In this document: piece after piece, positions 1 to 6,607 of the stretch
Numbering within the stretch: position 1 is the stretch's first letter
How the letters are laid out: each line of letters starts with the position of its first letter
Assembly: GCA_035528435.1 (NCBI GenBank)
Contig: DATKYN010000205.1
Coordinates: forward strand, 1-13,578
Direction of reading: 5' to 3'
From: SG8-40 sp035528435
GTDB lineage: Bacteria > Pseudomonadota > Gammaproteobacteria > Burkholderiales > Eutrophovitaceae
Length of the DNA stretch: 13,578 nucleotides
Made by a program: the position numbers and the translations under genes
The notes under the pieces: model-generated
What the model saw: only the letters and a program-made list of their open reading frames with translations
Database searches by the model: none
What the model was told of the DNA's origin: nothing

Positions 1-322
1 GCGCTACGTAGCGATCCAGGTCCGGCCTGGCTGCGGGAACCGCTATCGGTGTTACACCTTCGGGCGCCACCGGTTTACCGGGCGCGTCATTCGAACCCGT
101 CGGTGGCATCGGCTGATCAATCTCTATCACATTGGGTCGCACCTGCAGCGGTGCGGCGTTGGCATCCGGGGGCGGAACGTCTCCGTAGTGCACCTGACCA
201 TCGGCGTCGATCCACTTCTTGATTTCTGCCTTCGCGAGATTCGCCCGCTCGACTTGCGCCGCGGCCGCACCAAACGTGTGTGCTATTGCAGCGAAGCATA
301 CGACGAGCACAATGCGTTTCAT
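1..322 (-). CDS. DUF4124 domain protein, secreted (C-terminus off the window)
   Basis: The first 107 codons are visible; the frame is still open at base 1, so the C-terminus is missing. Residues 1-22 form a typical signal peptide: MKR, a hydrophobic core, then an Ala-rich cleavage zone ending AAA-Q. Residues 37-51 (KWIDADGQVHYGDVP) match the short DUF4124 motif found near the N-terminus of many proteobacterial periplasmic or envelope proteins. That motif has no assigned catalytic role. The rest is Pro/Ala-rich and looks like a flexible linker. The ATG at 322 is chosen because the signal peptide begins there; no clear Shine-Dalgarno precedes it (the upstream message is pyrimidine-rich). It lies 84 bp downstream of the cytochrome gene on the same strand and could be co-transcribed, though a GC hairpin lies between them. 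Function unknown; export to the periplasm is an inference from the signal peptide. Confidence 0.8.
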   Translation of the reverse strand, partial: MKRIVLVVCFAAIAHTFGAAAAQVERANLAKAEIKKWIDADGQVHYGDVPPPDANAAPLQVRPNVIEIDQPMPPTGSNDAPGKPVAPEGVTPIAVPAARPDLDRYVA

Positions 323-371
323 GGAGTGGGGTGTAAATGAACGATCGTTACCGGGCGCGCTCAGTTCAGCA

Positions 372-387
372 CAGCCCGTCCGGGCTG
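372..387 (-). terminator. GC hairpin between cytochrome and DUF4124 genes
   Basis: CAGCCCG and CGGGCTG form a 7-bp perfect stem around a 2-nt centre (or a 6-bp stem with a 4-nt loop), starting about 20 bp past the cytochrome stop. No T-tract follows on the minus strand, so this may be a weak terminator or a 3'-end stabilising hairpin rather than a full intrinsic terminator. Confidence 0.3.
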
Positions 388-406
388 CGTAGTCCGAACG
401 GCTGGC

Positions 407-892
407 TTATTTCGCCTTGTCGACCATCATGTCAACAGCGGTTTTGATGTCCTCGTCGGGGGAGCTCATCGCGCCGCCTTTTGCCGGCATTGCGTTCTTG
501 CCGTTGATGGCGTTGGCGTAGAGTGTGTCGATGCCCTGGGCAATTCTTGCCTGCCATGCTGACGTGTCACCCGTTTTCGGGGCACCCGCAAGGCCTGCCG
601 CATGACACGCCTGGCAGACGGTATTGAACACTTGTTCTCCGCCGCCCGCGCTACTGGTGCTTTCATCCATCGCTGCAACCACGGTGACTTCGCCGACCGG
701 CTTCAGGCGATTTGCGATAGCGTCTTCGCTCATTGCCAAACTCTCGGGATCGATGTGCATGCCGCCGGTTATGAGTTTGACCAGCATCAGGATGACGGCG
801 ATCGGGACCACGAAAGAAAGCACGACGACGGCGATCAATTGCTGCGGGGTTTTGATCGGGGATGAATGCTCCTCGATATGTACATCTGCCAT
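407..892 (-). CDS. Membrane-anchored c-type cytochrome (cytochrome c5-like)
   Basis: A 161-residue monohaem cytochrome. Residues 18-42 form one strongly hydrophobic helix, probably an uncleaved membrane anchor leaving the haem domain in the periplasm. A linker of about 45 residues follows. The haem-binding CxxCH is C93-Q-A-C96-H97 in the context VCQACHAAG. The likely axial methionine is M135 in NAMPAKGG, a pattern typical of the cytochrome c5 group. The ATG at 892 has an AAGGA ribosome-binding site 7 nt upstream. A perfect TATAAT lies about 85 bp upstream on this strand. The role is presumably one-electron transfer between a quinol-oxidising complex and a terminal oxidase or reductase; the partner cannot be told from this window. 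The class assignment is firm; the exact subfamily is inferred. Confidence 0.93.
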   Translation of the reverse strand: MADVHIEEHSSPIKTPQQLIAVVVLSFVVPIAVILMLVKLITGGMHIDPESLAMSEDAIANRLKPVGEVTVVAAMDESTSSAGGGEQVFNTVCQACHAAGLAGAPKTGDTSAWQARIAQGIDTLYANAINGKNAMPAKGGAMSSPDEDIKTAVDMMVDKAK

Positions 893-975
893 GAATCAAT
901 CCTTGCGAAGAGAATGGGCCGGGAAACGGGCACGCATTGAGGCGAAACCCGTCAACTGCGAACCCGGGGCGCGAA

Positions 976-1002
976 ATTATAAGCGAATTCTGCACGTCTC
1001 AA
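976..1002 (-). promoter_or_regulatory. Candidate sigma-70 promoter for the cytochrome gene
   Basis: On the minus strand a perfect TATAAT occupies 981-976. A TTGAGA (5/6 to TTGACA) lies at 1002-997 with a short 15-bp spacer; at 17-bp spacing the hexamer would be the poorer TTTTGA. Transcription would start near 969, giving a leader of about 77 nt before the cytochrome ATG at 892. Confidence 0.4.
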
Positions 1003-1012
1003 AAGATAAACG

Positions 1013-1041
1013 TAGACCAAACAAGTGTTTACGGCTATCCT
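1013..1041 (+). promoter_or_regulatory. Candidate promoter for tRNA-Arg
   Basis: TAGACC (4/6 to TTGACA) at 1013-1018 and TATCCT (4/6 to TATAAT) at 1036-1041 are separated by exactly 17 bp, 12 bp upstream of the mature tRNA 5' end. Both hexamers are imperfect, so this is a best guess. It is divergent from the cytochrome promoter at 976-1002. Confidence 0.3.
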
Positions 1042-1052
1042 ATCGACCCTTA

Positions 1053-1129
1053 GCGCCCGTAGCTCAGCTGGATAGAGTGTCGGTCTCCGAAGCCGAAGGT
1101 CGTGGGTTCGACTCCCGCCGGGCGCGCCA
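1053..1129 (+). tRNA. tRNA-Arg (anticodon CCG)
   Basis: The 77 bases fold into a complete cloverleaf. The acceptor stem is GCGCCCG (1053-1059) with CGGGCGC (1119-1125). The D stem GCTC (1062-1065) pairs with GAGT (1075-1078), closed by one G-U. The anticodon stem TCGGT/GCCGA encloses the loop CTCCGAA with anticodon CCG at 1087-1089, reading CGG arginine codons. The T arm is GTGGG-TTCGACT-CCCGC (1102-1118). The discriminator base is G and the CCA end is encoded (1127-1129). The overall sequence is very close to the enterobacterial tRNA-Arg(CCG). It stands alone, not in a tRNA cluster, with its own terminator directly downstream. Confidence 0.97.
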
Positions 1130-1137
1130 TATAGCGA

Positions 1138-1165
1138 GGGCTTGCAAGTCTGCGAGCCCCTTTTT
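1138..1165 (+). terminator. Rho-independent terminator after tRNA-Arg
   Basis: GGGCTTGC (1138-1145) pairs with GCGAGCCC (1152-1159) over 8 bp, including one G-U, around a 6-nt loop. It is followed by C and five Ts (1161-1165). It starts 8 bp after the tRNA CCA end, so it very likely ends the tRNA transcript. The following bases to 1303 hold no gene that I can see, only a TTGACT (1243-1248) without a convincing -10 partner. Confidence 0.88.
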
Positions 1166-1303
1166 CGTTACCGCCGCAAGACTGTGCCTGGACTGGTTGC
1201 GCGGTGCAGGCGCTGACTTCGCTGTCTGTGTAACCGGCGCGATTGACTGCACCATGACGTGATCGCGTGTTGATGCATGCGGCGACAGACAAGGACTTAC
1301 CCA

Positions 1304-1744
1304 ATGGCATTGACGGTATATCTGTCCGGTGAAATTCACACATCCTGGCGCGAGGAAATTCAAAAAGGGGCTGCCGGGAGCGGTCTCGACATCACGTTTA
1401 CGGCACCGGTCACCGACCATGCGGCGAGCGATGCCGCCGGCGATCACCTCGGACCGGAAACCGATCCGTTCTGGCGCGATCACAAGTCATCCAAGGTCAA
1501 CGCGATTCGTACCAAGACCCAGATCCGCAAAGCCGATCTTGTGGTGGTGCGCTTTGGAGACAAGTACAAACAGTGGAACGCGGCGTTTGATGCCGGCTAT
1601 TGCGCGGCCTTGTCCAAGCCCTACATTACGCTGCACGCAGAAGACATCGTTCATCCGCTAAAGGAAGTGGACGCAATGGCGCTTGCCTGGGCGCGAACCA
1701 CCGATCAGGTTGTCGAGATTCTCAAATATATTGAGAAGCCTTAG
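1304..1744 (+). CDS. ytoQ: YtoQ family protein
   Basis: A 146-residue soluble protein with the YtoQ-family pattern: N-terminal YLSGEIHTSWR (residues 6-16), a central ADLVVVRFGDKYKQWN segment (77-92), and AAFDAGYCAALSKPYI (93-108). From this pattern I infer a nucleoside 2-deoxyribosyltransferase-like fold, where a similar acidic/Gly helix and 'kPyI' strand shape the nucleotide pocket. No function has been established that I know of, so a nucleotide-related activity is only an inference. The ATG at 1304 is preferred over an in-frame ATG at 1277 because an AAGGA box lies 8 nt before 1304, the family starts here, and the upstream extension carries no conserved sequence. The next gene begins 38 bp downstream on the same strand, so they may be co-transcribed. 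Confidence 0.88.
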   Translation: MALTVYLSGEIHTSWREEIQKGAAGSGLDITFTAPVTDHAASDAAGDHLGPETDPFWRDHKSSKVNAIRTKTQIRKADLVVVRFGDKYKQWNAAFDAGYCAALSKPYITLHAEDIVHPLKEVDAMALAWARTTDQVVEILKYIEKP

Positions 1745-1782
1745 CGCGGGCCAGGCCAAGGGCGCTCACCGGACGAGGCTGC

Positions 1783-2184
1783 GTGACTGAGCCGGTCGGG
1801 CTTGGGTCCCTGTTCATTAGCAGCTTTCTGGCGGCCACGTTGCTGCCGGGCGGCTCGGAGCTGGTGTTCGCCGCTTTGCTTCTGTCGGAGAGCGTGAGCG
1901 TTGGAAAGGCGGTTATGGTCGCCACGCTCGGCAACAGCCTGGGCGGAATGTCGACCTATCTCATCGGTCGTCTGGTGCCGGAACGAAAGACCGACCTCAG
2001 GATGGTCCGCTGGCTGCGCCGCTGGGGTTCACCGGTACTGTTGCTGTCGTGGCTGCCCGTAGTGGGTGACGCCTTATGCCTGGCCGCAGGCTGGCTACGC
2101 GTTCAGTTTGTATACGCTACGTTGTTCATCACCCTGGGAAAAGGCGCGCGCTATTGGGTATTGGCGCAGCTCCTGCCCGATTGA
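1783..2184 (+). CDS. yqaA: YqaA/DedA-like small inner-membrane protein
   Basis: 133 residues, mostly hydrophobic. The motifs fit the YqaA branch of the DedA/VTT (SNARE-associated) superfamily: LPGGSE (21-26), GNSLGGMSTYLIGR (50-63), the SWLPVVGDALCLAAGWLR re-entrant-like segment (89-106), and GKGARY near the end (119-124). DedA-superfamily proteins are linked to lipid-carrier or membrane-homeostasis transport, but YqaA itself has no firm role that I know of. The start is a GTG at 1783 with GGACGAGG 4-11 nt upstream; it gives the usual N-terminal length for this short branch. A weak 6-bp hairpin at 2193-2210 follows the stop but lacks a T-tract. Confidence 0.82.
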   Translation: MTEPVGLGSLFISSFLAATLLPGGSELVFAALLLSESVSVGKAVMVATLGNSLGGMSTYLIGRLVPERKTDLRMVRWLRRWGSPVLLLSWLPVVGDALCLAAGWLRVQFVYATLFITLGKGARYWVLAQLLPD

Positions 2185-2271
2185 TCGACTGCCATCCGCT
2201 GTATCGGATGCTGCAGTGCGATAAACTCGACTCCTGAACCTCTTTGTGTCTTCCTCGATGGTCTTCTGCTA

Positions 2272-5200
2272 ATGGAACCGGTCCCCAGTTTTGCTCCGAC
2301 AGGCGTGCGCCTGCGCGAGATACCATATAACTACACGTCGTTTTCCGATCGTGAAATCGTCATTCGATTGCTTGGGCAAGCGGCCTGGGATCTGCTGAAC
2401 GAGTTGCGCTCGGAGCGCGTGACCGGCCGTTCGGCGCGGATGCTCTACGAAGTGCTTGGTGACATCTGGGTGGTAGAGCGCAATCCTTATCTTCAGGATG
2501 ATTTGATCGCCAATCCCGGACGTCGAAAGCTGCTTGTGCAGGCGTTGCGGCACCGGCTTCACGAAATCGAAGCGCGGCGCCAGAATCAGGATGAGCGCGT
2601 CCTGAAACTCATTGCAGCGGCAACAGCAGCGATCGATGAGTTCGACAAGGATTTCGACACTGTCGTGACGCTCAGGCGCGGTGCGATTCGCCGTTTTGGC
2701 AAGTTAACTCGGCGCGACAACATCGCGTTCGATGGACTGGCCCGGGTGTCTCATGTCACCGACGCTACCGACTGGCGCGTGGAGTATCCGTTCGTGGTGC
2801 TCTATCCAGACAACGAAGCCGAGGTGGCGGGCCTGGTGCGCGCCTGTATTGATCTTGGCCTGACCATCGTTCCGCGTGGCGGAGGCACCGGTTACACCGG
2901 CGGTGCCGTGCCTCTGACCCGGTTTTCGGCGGTCATCAACACCGAGAAACTCGATCGCCACGGGCCGGTGGAACAGATTCGCCTGCCCGGACTGGATCGC
3001 GAGGTGGCGACCATCAATTGCGGTGCCGGGGTCGTTACCCGTCGCGTCATGGAAGCCGCCGACGCTGCAGGACTCGTGTTTGCGGTTGATCCGACTTCGG
3101 CCGACGCGTCGTGTATCGGTGGCAATGTCGCGATGAATGCTGGCGGCAAGAAAGCTGTCCTGTGGGGCACGGCGGTGGACAATCTGGCGTCATGGAAAAT
3201 GGTGACGCCCGATGGAAACTGGTTGCTGGTGGAACGCGTCGATCACAATCTCGGAAAAATCCATGATGTCGAAATGGCGCGTTTTCGGCTCAGCCGCTTT
3301 GCGGCAGACGGTAACAAGCCGCTTTCGGAACCGGAAATTCTGGAAATACCCGGGCGGCAGTTCCGAAAAGCAGGCTTGGGAAAAGATGTAACTGACAAGT
3401 TCCTGGGCGGTCTGCCCGGCGTTCAGAAAGAAGGATGCGACGGCATCATTACATCGGCCCAATTCATTCTGCACCGCATGCCGGCTTTTACCCGCACTGT
3501 CTGTCTCGAATTCTATGGCAGCGTTGGTGAGGCGGTGCCTTCGATCGTTGAAATCAAGTCCTACCTTGATGGCAACGACGGCGCCATTCTCGCCGGCCTC
3601 GAACACCTTGACGAACGTTATTTGCGGGCCGTTGGCTACGCAGCCAAGGCGAAACGCAGCAGTCGCCCGAAGATGCTGTTACTCGCCGACATCGTCGGCG
3701 ATGACGAGGACGCGGTAGGGGCGGCAGCCTCGCAGGTCGTGCGCATCGCCAATGCCAGGCACGGCGAGGGATTCATTGCGGTCAGCGCCGAGGCACGCCG
3801 CCAGTTCTGGCTGGACCGGGCACGCACAGCGGCGATCGCGCGCCATACAAATGCGTTCAAGATCAACGAAGATGTTGTTATCCCGCTCGAGCGCCTGGGT
3901 GAATATTCGGACGGCATAGAGCGAATCAATATCGAACTGTCGCTGAGCAACAAGCTTGCCCTGCTCGAAGCGGTGGAGGATGTGATTGGCGGCGAATTGC
4001 GCCTCGACGCGGAGCATCGGGAAAGTGTTGCGGCGGAGTTGATTTCCGACCGCAGCGAAGCAGCGCTCGGTGTTATCGGCACTGTGCGCGCTCGCTGGCA
4101 ATGGCTCGCCGACCACCTGGACGCGGACCTGGGTGAGTACGCCGCGTGGCTCGGGGAGTCGGGCCAGGACCACTTGGTTTCGGCTGTTGAGGAGGCCGGC
4201 GATAGCGCCAGAACTGTGTTCCAGAACCTGCAAACTTACCGTTTGCGTGTTTCCTGGAAGACCGAAGCGCGCCAGCCCATCATGGATTTGTTCGACGGCC
4301 GCGCCTTCGATCCGGTTCGTGCACAAATCGATGCCGCCCATAAGCGTGTACTCAAGAGCCGGGTGTTCATCGCGCTACATATGCACGCTGGAGACGGCAA
4401 CGTGCATACCAACATACCAGTCAACTCCGACGACTACGCGATGCTGCACGAAGCCAATGTCGCGGTGTCACGCGTCATGCATCTGGCGCGTTCTCTCGAC
4501 GGCGTTATTTCCGGTGAGCACGGGATCGGAATTACCAAGCTCGATTACCTTGACCGGGAAGACATGCGCGGCTTTGAGGAATACAAGCAACGTATCGATC
4601 CAGATGGTCGTTTCAACAAGGGCAAGTTGCTGCCCGGTGCCAATCTCGATCGTGCCTACACCCCCAGCTTCAGCTTGCTCGAACTCGAGAGCCTGATCCT
4701 GGAACAAAGCGAGATCGGCGAGATTTCGGATTCAATCAAGGACTGCCTGCGTTGCGGCAAATGCAAGCCGGTCTGCTCGACGCACGTGCCGCGAGCAAAT
4801 CTGTTGTACAGCCCGCGCAACAAGATTTTGTCGACCTCGCTACTCATCGAAGCATTTCTCTACGAAGAACAGACACGTCGCGGCGTGTCGTTGATGCACT
4901 TCGACGAGTTTGCCGACGTCGCCGATCATTGCACCGTGTGTCACAAGTGTCTTAATCCATGCCCCGTCGATATCGATTTCGGGGATGTTTCAATCGCCAT
5001 GCGAAATTTCCTGCGCAAGCAAGGAAAAAAACGGTTCAATCCAGGCACCTCTGCCGCGATGCTGCTGCTGAATGCTACCGACCCGGCGATCATCAAACTG
5101 GCGCGCTCGGCGATGATTGGCCTGGGGTACAAGTTGCAGCAGTTCGCCTACCGGGCCGCGAAATGGAGCGGCTTGTTGAAGAAACAGGTGACGCATCCTC

Positions 5201-6150
5201 CGGCCACCGTTGGCAAGGCGCCGGTCAAGGCACAGATCATTCACTTCATCAACAAGCCCATGCCCGGCGGTTTGCCCAAGAAAACGGCACGCGCCCTGCT
5301 CGATGTCGAAGACGCACGCATGGTGCCGGTCATTCGTAATCCGGAAAAGTCGAATGACGACGCTGACGCCGTGTTCTATTTTCCGGGCTGCGGCAGCGAG
5401 CGCCTTTTCAGTCAGGTGGGTCTGGCGACCCAGGCGATGCTTTATGAAACGGGAGCCGTTACGGTTTTGCCACCGGGCTATCTTTGCTGCGGTTATCCGC
5501 AGACGGCTGCCGGGCAGGAGGATCGCGGGCAGAAAATCATTACCGATAACCGGGTGCTGTTTCATCGCGTCGCCAACACCCTGAATTATCTCGACATTAA
5601 AACTGTCATCGTCTCCTGTGGCACCTGCATGGATCAGTTGCAACAATACGAGTTCGACAAGATTTTCCCCGGCTGCCGGCTGCTCGACATTCACGAGTAC
5701 CTTCTCGAGAAAGACGTTCGGCTGGAGGCCGTAAACGGCGTTCGCTACATGTATCACGATCCCTGTCACTCACCGATGAAAACGTATCAACCGGCCAGGG
5801 TTGTCAATGATCTGATGGGAACACAGGTCGATCTGAACGACCGTTGTTGTGGTGAGTCAGGAACGCTTGCTATTTCGCGCCCGGATGTATCAACACAGGT
5901 GCGTTTTCGCAAACAGGAAGAAATGCAAAAAGGCGTGGATGCGATTCACGCCAGTCAGCACGACGGTGACATCAAGATCCTCACGTCCTGCCCGTCCTGC
6001 CTGCAGGGATTGTCGCGTTACCGTGACGATACCGGAGTCGAGGCCGACTACATCGTTGTCGAAATGGCGAAGCACCTGCTGGGGCCGGACTGGATGGCAA
6101 AGTACGTGGCGCAGGCCAACCGCGGTGGCATAGAGCGGGTCCTGCTATGA
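2272..6150 (+). CDS. DUF3683 FAD-linked oxidase / [4Fe-4S] / CCG-domain fusion oxidoreductase
   Basis: A 1292-residue multidomain redox protein. In order: DUF3683 (about 1-120, with REIPYNYTSFSDREIVIRLLG); a helical linker; a PCMH-type FAD-binding domain from about 170 with RGGGTGYTGG at 202-211 and DPTSADASCIGGN from 273; and an FAD-oxidase C domain with NED at 532-534, HMHAGDGNVH at 703-712 and GEHGIG at 748-753. Two ferredoxin-like clusters follow (C825, C828, C831, C835; C887, C890, C893, C897), then two CCG domains (C1040, C1072-C1073-G, C1116/C1119; C1165, C1192-C1193-G, C1240/C1243). The layout is a fused GlcD + GlcF/LutA: a flavin oxidises a 2-hydroxy acid (D-lactate- or glycolate-like) and passes electrons through Fe-S sites, probably to quinone. 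The substrate is unknown. No signal peptide or membrane helix is evident, so it is likely cytoplasmic or peripheral. The start matches the family N-terminus, though no Shine-Dalgarno is visible. Confidence 0.92.
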   Translation: MEPVPSFAPTGVRLREIPYNYTSFSDREIVIRLLGQAAWDLLNELRSERVTGRSARMLYEVLGDIWVVERNPYLQDDLIANPGRRKLLVQALRHRLHEIEARRQNQDERVLKLIAAATAAIDEFDKDFDTVVTLRRGAIRRFGKLTRRDNIAFDGLARVSHVTDATDWRVEYPFVVLYPDNEAEVAGLVRACIDLGLTIVPRGGGTGYTGGAVPLTRFSAVINTEKLDRHGPVEQIRLPGLDREVATINCGAGVVTRRVMEAADAAGLVFAVDPTSADASCIGGNVAMNAGGKKAVLWGTAVDNLASWKMVTPDGNWLLVERVDHNLGKIHDVEMARFRLSRFAADGNKPLSEPEILEIPGRQFRKAGLGKDVTDKFLGGLPGVQKEGCDGIITSAQFILHRMPAFTRTVCLEFYGSVGEAVPSIVEIKSYLDGNDGAILAGLEHLDERYLRAVGYAAKAKRSSRPKMLLLADIVGDDEDAVGAAASQVVRIANARHGEGFIAVSAEARRQFWLDRARTAAIARHTNAFKINEDVVIPLERLGEYSDGIERINIELSLSNKLALLEAVEDVIGGELRLDAEHRESVAAELISDRSEAALGVIGTVRARWQWLADHLDADLGEYAAWLGESGQDHLVSAVEEAGDSARTVFQNLQTYRLRVSWKTEARQPIMDLFDGRAFDPVRAQIDAAHKRVLKSRVFIALHMHAGDGNVHTNIPVNSDDYAMLHEANVAVSRVMHLARSLDGVISGEHGIGITKLDYLDREDMRGFEEYKQRIDPDGRFNKGKLLPGANLDRAYTPSFSLLELESLILEQSEIGEISDSIKDCLRCGKCKPVCSTHVPRANLLYSPRNKILSTSLLIEAFLYEEQTRRGVSLMHFDEFADVADHCTVCHKCLNPCPVDIDFGDVSIAMRNFLRKQGKKRFNPGTSAAMLLLNATDPAIIKLARSAMIGLGYKLQQFAYRAAKWSGLLKKQVTHPPATVGKAPVKAQIIHFINKPMPGGLPKKTARALLDVEDARMVPVIRNPEKSNDDADAVFYFPGCGSERLFSQVGLATQAMLYETGAVTVLPPGYLCCGYPQTAAGQEDRGQKIITDNRVLFHRVANTLNYLDIKTVIVSCGTCMDQLQQYEFDKIFPGCRLLDIHEYLLEKDVRLEAVNGVRYMYHDPCHSPMKTYQPARVVNDLMGTQVDLNDRCCGESGTLAISRPDVSTQVRFRKQEEMQKGVDAIHASQHDGDIKILTSCPSCLQGLSRYRDDTGVEADYIVVEMAKHLLGPDWMAKYVAQANRGGIERVLL

Positions 6151-6175
6151 CGCTAACTTAACCGGAAGGCGAGCG

Positions 6176-6598
6176 ATGAATTCGACTGCGGTCCGCTGCG
6201 CGCTGTGTGATGAAGCCGGAGGAGAGATAGTCTGGTCCGACCGGCTGGCCCGGGTGGTTGACGTAAAGGATGAGGATCACCCGGCGTTCTGCCGTGTCAT
6301 TTTGCAATGGCACGCACGCGAAATGACCGACCTCGACGAAGCTGACCGCGCCGGATTGATGCGCATCGTGTTCGCGGTGGAGCGCGCGCAACGAACACTT
6401 CTGAACCCGGACAAGATCAACCTTGCCTGCTTCGGAAACATGGTTGCTCACTTGCACTGGCACGTCATTCCCCGGTTTCGTCTGGACCCGCACTACCCGA
6501 ATCCGGTATGGGGAAGCAGGACAGCCGGAAAGCCACGGGTGCTGCCCGAGAGGTATTGGGAACGCTTTAACGCCGAGCTGACATCACAACTCGATTAG
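6176..6598 (+). CDS. HIT (histidine triad) family protein
   Basis: 140 residues. The catalytic histidine triad is H92-L-H94-W-H96 followed by VIPRF, the hallmark of HIT nucleotide hydrolases/transferases, which attack nucleoside phosphates through the middle histidine. The motif is preceded by NLACFGNMVAH, as in the proteobacterial HIT branch. N-terminal C8-x-x-C11 is a pair that in many HIT proteins helps bind zinc. The natural substrate is unknown; HIT enzymes usually cleave phosphoramidate or dinucleotide-type bonds of adenosine nucleotides. The ATG at 6176 has a strong GGAAGGCGAG ribosome-binding region just upstream. It lies 25 bp after the DUF3683 fusion gene and is probably in the same operon. 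Its stop is 9 bp from the convergent phoR stop, leaving no room for a separate terminator. Confidence 0.93.
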   Translation: MNSTAVRCALCDEAGGEIVWSDRLARVVDVKDEDHPAFCRVILQWHAREMTDLDEADRAGLMRIVFAVERAQRTLLNPDKINLACFGNMVAHLHWHVIPRFRLDPHYPNPVWGSRTAGKPRVLPERYWERFNAELTSQLD

Positions 6599-6607
6599 CC
6601 GGCGGTT

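Noticed and set aside
2..13. Perfect 12-bp palindrome CGCTACGTAGCG at the window edge
   Set aside because: Lies within the DUF4124 coding frame (Arg-Tyr-Val-Ala) and has no repeat partner.
340..349. Perfect palindrome AACGATCGTT upstream of the DUF4124 gene as an operator
   Set aside because: Short, contains the common CGATCG core, no second copy nearby and no promoter context.
1053..1129. tRNA-Arg as an integration site for a mobile element
   Set aside because: No direct repeat of the tRNA 3' end, integrase or foreign-looking genes were seen downstream; housekeeping genes follow.
624..1262. Plus-strand open frame spanning the cytochrome gene and the tRNA
   Set aside because: It runs antisense through a cytochrome with an intact CxxCH and then through a complete tRNA and its terminator.
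2193..2210. Hairpin CATCCG/CGGATG after the YqaA-like gene as a terminator
   Set aside because: Six base pairs and no T-tract; could occur by chance.
4990..5769. Minus-strand open frame of 259 codons inside the DUF3683 fusion gene
   Set aside because: The plus strand here encodes intact Fe-S and CCG motifs; the opposite frame has no recognisable domain.
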